From contig BCKK01000002.1 in NCBI GenBank assembly GCA_001600615.1, positions 3,006,809 to 3,070,808 on the forward strand: DNA of 64,000 bases. Direction: 5' to 3'. The first letter of the stretch is position 1. Each line of letters opens with the position of its first letter. This stretch comes from Dioszegia crocea. Lineage: Eukaryota > Basidiomycota > Tremellomycetes > Tremellales > Bulleribasidiaceae. Below are positions 57,241-64,000 of this stretch, one piece after another. The notes beneath the pieces were generated by a model that was not told the DNA's origin, made no database searches, and worked only from the letters and a program-made list of their open reading frames with translations. Position numbers and translations under genes: made by a program.

Positions 57241-58665
57241 ATGGCCGCCGCAAGTCGACAACAACTCGTTTCGGCTCTTCGTAGCTCGAGCAGCAAGCTT
57301 CGCCAGTCGAGCACACTCGCTATTCCCGAGACGGGAATGACGCAGCCCTCGTATCGGTACAAATACCTCGCAGACCCTCATACCGCTGCGGTAAGTACCA
57401 AGCACGCTCGCAGTATAGCAAACAGCTCTGACATATCTGTAGATCATCCCCTGCCCGTTCAAGTGAGTGTCCCCAAGTCACACAGAATATGACAGACCTG
57501 ACCAAATAGTGGCGGCCAAGGACGCGCTGGAGTCGAGCTCGGTCCTAACCGTCTCATCGAGGCTGGTCTACCATCTCAACTCTCCTCGCTGGGATGGAAC
57601 GTCATATATGACCCGTCTGAGGATCCCCGGGCTGCCTTTGCGCCTTCCTTACCGGAAGGAGACGCCGATATTGGCGTGATGAAGAAACCGAGGCTGGTCA
57701 GTGAGGTCAACAGGCGCGTGAAGGAACGAGTAGGAGATGCTGTACAGCGAGGCTGGCTGCCTATCACTCTTGGAGGAGATCACAGTCTTGTAAGTTTAGA
57801 CAAAGGAGTGAATGGGCTATCTTAGTGAGTAGTTGCTGACTATAGTAGGGAATGGGAACTGTCGCTGGCACCAAGTCTGTCCATCCTGACGCAGCCTTGA
57901 TTTGGGTAAGTCCGATCGCACATCGTCTTAGGTCAAGGTCAGAAAGCTGATAGTCGAAGGTGGACGCGCATGCAGACATCAACACGCCCGAAACCACGCC
58001 ATCAGGGAACTTGCATGGATGCCCCGTGGCGTTCCTACTAGGGCTGGCGGGAACCAACATCGCTCCCTTCAACTCCTGGATGACGCCTTGTCTGAAGCCA
58101 AAGGACATGTGGGTATACTACAGCTGACAGAAACCTCCGAGGGTCTTGCTGACAAACGGCAGTGTCTACATTGGTCTTCGCGATATCGACATTTACGAAA
58201 AAGCCATTCTGCGCGAACACGGTATCCGCTGTTTCACAATGAATCAAGTGGATAGGTACGGGATTGGGAAAGTGATGGAAATGGCGCTGGATCATGTTAT
58301 GGGAGGGAGGGAAATGCCACTGCATTTGAGCTTTGACGTTGATGCTCTGGATCCGAGTGTGGCGCCTAGTAAGTCCTTTGCAAGGTCATGTTAGATTTCG
58401 TTGACTGATCTAAAAGGTACTGGGACTCCCGTCCGTGGAGGTCTTACATTCCGAGAGGGTCACTATATCACCGAGGCGGTAGCTGAGACTGGATGTCTAG
58501 TGGCTCTGGACATAATGGTCAGTTAGACACTTACCTCCCTTGCGACCTAGCTGACGGTCGTCATAGGAAGTCAACCCCACATTGAAAGACTCCAGGTCTG
58601 CCGAAGAGACTGTTGCTGTCGGCTGCAGTCTTGCCCGAGCTGCTCTCGGAGAGACTCTGCTATGA
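57241..58665 (+). CDS. CAR1: Arginase
   Basis: Exons are 57241-57390, 57443-57462 (20 nt), 57510-57789, 57849-57905, 57960-58108, 58163-58368, 58417-58517 and 58567-58665, giving 353 residues. All manganese ligands are visible: His148 in [15 protein letters not shown], Asp171, His173 and Asp175 in [11 protein letters not shown], and Asp277 and Asp279 in [30 protein letters not shown] near the N-terminus and [17 protein letters not shown] near the end complete the family pattern. It hydrolyses arginine to ornithine and urea. About 35 residues precede the fold, rich in Ser/Arg/Gln and without acids, which could be a mitochondrial presequence. The acceptor at 57848 (TAGTAG) was fixed by the conserved HSLGMGT reading. 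It shares a 275-bp divergent promoter with SCAMP. Confidence 0.97.
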
Positions 58666-59550
58666 ACCAACGTCAAGTAGGTAGCGAAAAGTGGACAGTT
58701 TCACATGCAGCTTCAATCAGTCTTATTTCCGGATTACTCAAACCTCGAATTGCTCATACACAGTGACAGACCATCGACCTGATCTTGAGCCCTGTACCCT
58801 CTCGGATCAGCCTCCATAAAACGACATGCGGCTTGACGGTCAACGACGACAGCACCGCTATCTGAAACTCGACCTAGCGTTTCACATTCCTTGCTCGCAC
58901 CCCCTTCTTCCTCCGGCCCTCGGAGCCTCCTTCGGCATCCTTTGGAGCTCGGACCCGTGATGACGACGCTTCTTTGTCCTCCGACACACAGGGACACACA
59001 GGGACACACACACACATACACGTATCCCTCGCACACACAACTTGTGTATCCGACCTCTCATTGGCCCTTATTGACGCTGATACCTTATTCTGATCCCGGG
59101 ACTATAAGACCGAGGCCCGAGAAGAGAAGCTTTTTGTCGTGTAAGCAGCGGACAAGTATATACATCAAGTCAGCATCTATCTCGACTCCACTCTCCATTC
59201 ACCACTCAGGCTATCGATATCATTCGCCACTCTCCTACTTGGCCCGTCGAAGATCACTCAACTTGCCAGACTTGAGTCAGCGTCACGCCCACCAGTCACG
59301 CCGTTTCATCTCGACCCTCGAACCTAAGTGTAACACTCGCCACTCTTGACGACGGCTCTTTGCCCACTCAACGTTACCACTCTCTCTCTCTCGACCACTT
59401 TCATCAAGCATAACAACCGACCACACACAGCCCTAAAAGGCCTCAGATCAGATTTACAATGGTGAGGCATTTCTCCAATCTTGTCAGACTGTACGCTGAT
59501 ATTATCTCTTCAACTCATTCGCCACTTCCTCTCATCCAACTCTTGCCACT
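58666..59550. promoter_or_regulatory. Intergenic region and leader before the Gly/Met/His-rich gene
   Basis: A CA-rich microsatellite with repeated GGGACACACA units lies at about 58980-59022. CT-rich tracts (ctctctctctc) occur at about 59380. At 59459 an ATG is followed directly by GTGAGG, a possible start codon split from the rest by a 286-nt intron (see the next entry). Confidence 0.45.
58980..59022. repeat. CA-rich microsatellite
   Basis: GGGACACACA occurs twice in tandem, followed by an uninterrupted CA run of about 12 nt. Confidence 0.7.
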
Positions 59551-61019
59551 ATGACCCACACCAAACTCGCCTCAAATCCTCACCGCGTGGTCACGATCAT
59601 CGCACCTGATCCTCCTCCTCCTTCTCCTACCAAACTCCCTCCACTTCCCGCTCACTTTATCCTGCCCAAACCCCCAACTGGTGTACCCTACTCTACCAAA
59701 TGGAAACGCGCCGATCCTAATCCTAAATCCACGGCTGGACGACAGGCGTATATGGGCCAAGGATACGGTGGATATGGTGGTATGGGAGGTGGTTACCCAG
59801 GTGGCATGATGGGAGGTATGCCTGGTATGGGCTATGGCGGGATGGGATACGGTGGGATGGGGATGGGCGGGATGGGCTATGGAGGTATGAGCGGGATGGG
59901 CATGGGCATGGGCCCAATGGGTTACGGCGGGATGGGAATGGGCGGTATGCCAGGAATGTACGGCGGTGGAGGATACGGAGTGAGTCAAGATGGCACTATT
60001 ACTACACAAGTAACGCTGACACTGACAGATGCCACGCTACGGCGGAGGCGGCATGTACGGCGGCGGAATGGGGTCTATGTATGGAGGAGGGTGAGTACAG
60101 GCTCAGTCGAGGCGATCGGGACGAAACTGACGCTCGTTCTTTTCAGTGGATATGGGTGAGTAATGTCCCCTTCAGTATCGATTCATAGGCACCGAGCTGA
60201 CACAGCCTCAGAATGGACCCTTACTATGGTGTATGTCGCCTACCTCCGCTCACCTTAGATGCCGCGCTGATAACCAGATGCCACCTGCCGCTATGCTAAA
60301 CGATGACTTCACCGATGCTCACCGGTAAGCCCTGTTCCTTACTGACACCATCAGGTGGTCATCATCATGCAAGGTATCAAGGCTCAACGCAAGATTCTCC
60401 TTACCTCCACCCCAATCTTCACAATCATCATCATAATCGTCACTACCCCTCCTTCCATTCTCCCTATCATCCACCTCATCACCACCACCACCACCACCCC
60501 TACCACACATTCGACCGATCTCACTCGTCTCGCGATGCTGAAACCCTCCACAATTCCACTCGACAATACGACACCAATGGCGCATATGATCCCTCTGCTC
60601 ATGGTAAACTTCTCGATGCCATGTCTATGGGCTACGACCCTCTCACCGATCGACACAACGACCGACCGACCCAACTCCAACAAATGCCTGGCGCGACGAT
60701 ATCGGACTATGATCCTCATGATCCACTCCTCCGCCGACGTACTCCTGGCGTATCTCTCCCCCTCATCCTTGCTCCTCGACATTTGACATGAGTAGGATTG
60801 AACACGCTTACCGACAGAGCGCGCCAGATAACTACGGGATGGGTGTGAATGGTCTTCCGGGTGGAATGGGGATGGGCACATACCCTGGAACTCAGATGAT
60901 GCTTTACGGGAGGGGAATGGGTGGGGGTGGTTACGGCGTGAGTCTTTCGAGCACCTCGAACTATAGCTGACGGACAACTGTTGGGCAAATGCTGATCTTC
61001 TTAGGGTTGGTACGCTTAG
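59551..61019 (+). CDS. Gly/Met/Tyr-rich and His-rich protein of unknown function
   Basis: Exons are 59551-59979, 60029-60090, 60147-60155 (9 nt), 60212-60230 (19 nt), 60278-60324, 60374-60749, 60818-60937 and 61005-61019 (15 nt), giving 358 residues. A Pro-rich leader of about 65 residues is followed by some 75 residues built from GYGGMG, GMGMGG and GYPGGMM units. A Tyr/Gly segment and then a His-rich region (HNHHHNRHYPS, HHHHHHHPYHTF) come next, with a final MGMGTYPGTQ/GGGGYGGWYA end. No family is recognised. Met-Gly and His runs suggest metal (Cu/Ni/Zn) binding or a phase-separating matrix; both are inferences. Alternative start: ATG 59459 spliced to 59748, giving MAYMGQGYGG. The acceptors for exons 6 and 7 were chosen by frame and composition. 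Confidence 0.6.
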
Positions 61020-61548
61020 AGTCGCGCACCCCGTTTGAGATCGACCTCGGAGTGCGACACGACTTCACGAAACTTGCCTTTTGATGGTCACGATGGAGCT
61101 TGAGGATACCGGCGCGGTCAATGACGATTGCCCAATTGTACATCGAAGTCGATCGAGGTCAAGGAGGGTGTAATGAGAGCTATATGAGAGTTGGTGCCGT
61201 GTATGCAGTACATTGGTGTGTGTGCGGCTGTACTTTGGGTGATCTGCTTTGGTCGCGTTCATCGCTCGCACATACTGACGATACTCGTATATACGATTCC
61301 AGGAGCTCAGCTCATCTTCCCCTGAGCTGACATTACAAAAAATGTAATTTGCACATTTAAGTGCTGATCGATTGTACTACGATCTGATCATTCTGATGAC
61401 ATGCATCACTATCTTACTTCCCTTCTAATGTCATCTATTACTATCACTGTCCACTGTGCGCCCTGTTTACGCCTCAGCCACCATACCCAAACATCTACAT
61501 CTAGCTTCGATCGACGGAACCACGTGCTCCCTACCCTTCTTCCACTCC
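61020..61548. other. Convergent intergenic region
   Basis: These are the 3' UTRs of the Gly/Met/His-rich gene and of the secreted-protein gene, with an AT-rich stretch at about 61320-61450. No coding or RNA feature was recognised. Confidence 0.45.
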
Positions 61549-62302
61549 TCAGGCGCCATAAGCAGCGAACCGAGCTTCGGCCGCAGCACAATCGATAGTG
61601 TCCGCCGGGGCGTATCCGGTATAACAATTGAAGGACAATTGGGTGTCATCAATGAGGAACTGCTGATACTCGGCATCAGGGAAACCGAGCATGAGGTCGG
61701 CACATTGATTGGCGAGATCCTGAAGGGAGGTATAGGCGAGTTGCCAAGAGATCTGACCCTGACCGGCTGATAGAGTATCAGCATGGTGTCAAGGGTTGGG
61801 ATCAGGGCGTCAAGGGAAGAGATATGTGACTTACCGATGCCGGCCTCGGAGCAGCCTAAGAATCCGAATGATCGGCCTGCGCTGCTGACTTCCGCTCGAG
61901 CGGGAGCACCGTCAACGACTCGTCTGTCCAGGTTGCGGTTGACTGAGGTTGGATCAGCAGGCTACCTATGGGGCTAGCTATGGACCTTCGCCAAATTTTA
62001 AGGTAAAGGAAGGGCGTCGCGACATACCGCTGCTCTTGACCTTGGCTTGATATAGTTTGCGAGGCCGAGAAGGGCCAAGACCTCTGTTTCGAATCAGCAC
62101 GAGTTATGGCAGTAGTTTTGAGCGAGTATGACCTAGCCGAGGATAAGCGCAAGAGGACAAGTACTCACCGCTTCATGCGCTCTCCATTGGTCAGACCCTG
62201 ACGAGGAGCCACTCGGCGCACGTTCGCTTTTGACGGCGGGGATATGGCGGCATATACAGACACCATCATAGTGATGAAGAGGACGAGTACGGCGAGCTTC
62301 AT
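61549..62302 (-). CDS. Small secreted protein, 171 residues, four cysteines
   Basis: Exons are 62302-62169, 62083-62028, 61942-61835 and 61766-61549. The first 19 residues (MKLAVLVLFITMMVSVYAA) form a clear signal peptide. The mature part begins with a basic segment (SKANVRRVAPRQGLTNGERM, then PSRPRKLYQAKV) that could be a Kex2-like processed propeptide. A more compact region follows, GFLGCSEAGI, then QDLANQCADLMLGF, FNCYTGY and DCAAAEARFAA, with four cysteines able to form two disulfides. I do not recognise the family, though basidiomycetes have many such small secreted proteins. No membrane helix or GPI signal is seen beyond the signal peptide. Confidence 0.58.
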
Positions 62303-63081
62303 GGTAGATTGAGTAGGAGGCGAATACAGGACAGTAGATCAGCGGTTACAATAGGAAGGGGGAATAGTCAGTCGAGGCAGAACCTTCGTCCACCTGGATA
62401 TATATTATATCCTCGCCTCTCACTTGGCATACCAACTTGCTACAGCCAGAAGGCCAGCCATCTCGCTCCTTCGTGTCAGGAGAAGATCAACCTCGGTCCG
62501 ACCAAGAAAAACAAAACACTGAAACAGCCCCGAATCTCCGGATGTGAACATTTCGGCCGATGCGCCACCCAGTTTGCCACCGAGCCGAACAGGACCCGCG
62601 GCCGGATATGGGATGTATGAAACTATCGTGAGGTTTAATCAGCGGGATGAGTAAAGCTAGAGGGCTAAAGCGGAGGTATGAGCCCAAACACGTTCCTGAT
62701 GATGCTGGGTGCCGAGGTAGATTGAGAGGGTTGAGAAATGCCCTGATCACTGGAATTGGGGTGTACTTCTCCGCGGTGGCGCAGACGATATAGATAAATC
62801 TGCCGTAAGGAGGTCCAGGCACAGGCGAGCCGGCGGGCATTTGAGAAGACCGTGCTGGGTGTCGAGCGCATATGAGAGGAGCCATCAGGAGGCAGGATAG
62901 ATCCCAAAGGCCCCGATGATCATCGATCAATCGTCCCGGTCCAGCGCCGAGGCCACGATTGGATTACAAATGTCGACAAACAATACTTCGATTCCGTCTT
63001 TGCTCGTCACCGCTGCGCACATATCTGCAGGAATAGCACATGCATTCCGCTCGATACGTTCATATTGCCATCTACTGCATT
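62303..63081. other. Intergenic region between CCT4 3' end and the secreted-protein gene
   Basis: It contains the promoter of the secreted protein and the CCT4 3' UTR. Open frames present are short or begin at non-ATG codons and match nothing I know. Confidence 0.4.
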
Positions 63082-64000
63082 CTACCTCGTGAACTGAGCG
63101 TGTCAGCTATATTCGTAATAGACTTCGTCAACGGGGCGACGGCGATACAAAAGGGAGGAAGGGGAAAGACATGGCGGAGAGGGATAATGTGCAACTTACC
63201 TGAATGTCATCAATCCTCAGAATCAGCGCCACTGTCTCTGTTGCCAATTCCAACGCCGAAGTCGACACCAACAGAGGCTGGACGACGTTCTCTTCTAGGA
63301 TGTTTGAGATAATGCCCTATGCCAATCAGCCCTGGACCCCATCCCCGACAATCAGAGACATACCTTCTTCACATTGATCCCCGCAGTTCTCTCGCCTAGA
63401 CTATGCCGATTCCTCAATTCCGTGACGATCTGAATGGGGTTCAATCCGGCATTCTCGGCCAATGTCGTCGGGATAATTTCGAGGGCTTCTGCGAATGCCT
63501 GGAAACAATATGACTCTTTGCCCTTGAGAGTTTGAGCGTGTTGCGTTAAGAGTCGAGAGAGGTGGATTTCGGGGGCACCGCCACCGGCAATCAGGGCTCT
63601 GGTGATGTAAGCTTACAGTTCTCGCTGCGCTGTTTTTGTCAACCTACCGCTTCTTGACCAAACATCTCACCACACACAGCGCATCGTGCAGACTCCTCTC
63701 ACTTTCCTCCAGAACCAGCTGGTTCGCTCCTGTGCAAACAATCGACACGGTCTTTCCGGGATTCTTCACACCTGTAACCTTGACCACCTTCATTCCGTTC
63801 TGGCTGAATTCCTCGACCAGCTCGGCCGTTCCCAACTTATCCTCCGTAAACGCCTCGATATCCGCCACAGGCCTGCATCCCGTTGATTTGGCCAAGAAGT
63901 CAATCTCGTCCCGCTCCACATCCTTAATCACCATAATCTTCAATTTGGCCAGGAAATGCAGGGACAGGTCCGTAACCGCATCGCGCAGGATGGATTTCTG
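63082..64000 (-). CDS. CCT4: Chaperonin TRiC/CCT subunit delta, C-terminal part (5' end outside window)
   Basis: The visible exons are 64000-63648 (open to the window edge), 63598-63364, 63316-63200 and 63093-63082, giving 238 codons. The sequence follows CCT4 closely: [94 protein letters not shown] and [20 protein letters not shown], ending IDDIQFTR. It is one of eight subunits of the cytosolic chaperonin that folds actin and tubulin. The last coding exon is only 12 nt and follows a 106-nt intron. The ATP-site N-terminal half lies beyond base 64000. Confidence 0.95.

Noticed and set aside
60319..60977. Minus-strand Asp/Val/Ile/Met-rich frames
   Set aside because: They are reverse images of the His-codon repeats in the Gly/Met/His-rich gene.
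1..64000. CRISPR array, insertion sequences, LTRs, biosynthetic gene cluster
   Set aside because: No direct-repeat array, transposase, integrase, reverse transcriptase or secondary-metabolism core enzyme was found on either strand.

Overview
The window is nuclear DNA of a basidiomycete yeast, most likely a tremellomycete (Cryptococcus/Kwoniella-like). The basis is dense intron-rich genes on both strands, introns mostly 45-65 nt with GTNNGT donors and CTGAC/CTAAT branch sites just before the acceptor, CT-rich leaders, and a closely recognisable GDP-mannose transporter. No mobile element, CRISPR array, rRNA or prokaryotic gene was seen. All exon boundaries below were worked out by hand from splice signals and reading frame. 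In every multi-exon model the summed coding length is a multiple of three.

Layout, left to right: the C-terminal half of an MFS transporter (1-894); an F-box gene with an acidic tract and a DUF6699-like end, carrying one in-frame TAG (1287-2875, -); an eisosome Pil1/Lsp1 protein with a very long tail (3181-5800, +); an HP1-type chromodomain/chromoshadow protein (6172-7426, -); a Bye1-like PHD-TFIIS-SPOC protein (8071-11869, -); an Api5-like protein (12150-15073, +); a GDP-mannose transporter (15420-17058, -); an orphan 898-residue protein (17646-20389, -) next to a 2-kb intergenic region with four ACGCGT boxes; cytosolic arginyl-tRNA synthetase (22374-24655, +); a 2197-residue XMAP215/Stu2 protein with five TOG arrays (24873-32256, -); uridine kinase/UPRT (32602-34889, +); ferric reductase (35757-38226, +); a Pop7-like RNase P/MRP subunit (38394-39541, -); and a PHD-JmjC Jhd1 demethylase (39796-42322, -).

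The right third holds three paralogous EamA-type transporters, two tandem on the minus strand (42895-44292 and 44700-46173) and one on the plus strand (53924-55433). They bracket an intron-containing tRNA-Ser(GCU), mitochondrial bS21m, a Ufo1-like F-box/WD40/UIM protein, a small doubtful gene, a PRELI/UPS lipid-transfer protein and the mitochondrial phosphatase Ptc7. After these come SCAMP (55665-56965, -), arginase (57241-58665, +), an unusual Gly/Met/Tyr- and His-rich protein (59551-61019, +), a small secreted Cys-containing protein (61549-62302, -) and the 3' part of CCT4 (63082-64000, -).

This is mainly a housekeeping region, not a biosynthetic cluster or defence island. Shared themes are chromatin/transcription (HP1, Bye1, Jhd1), mitochondria (bS21m, UPS, Ptc7), membrane traffic (GMT, SCAMP, EamA, Pil1) and arginine use (ArgRS, arginase). 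The most unusual items are the EamA family, whose first copy has lost its conserved tail through a one-base shift; the glycine/methionine/histidine-rich protein with a 9-nt exon; the in-frame, stop-free introns inside both HP1 domains; and introns as short as 31 nt.
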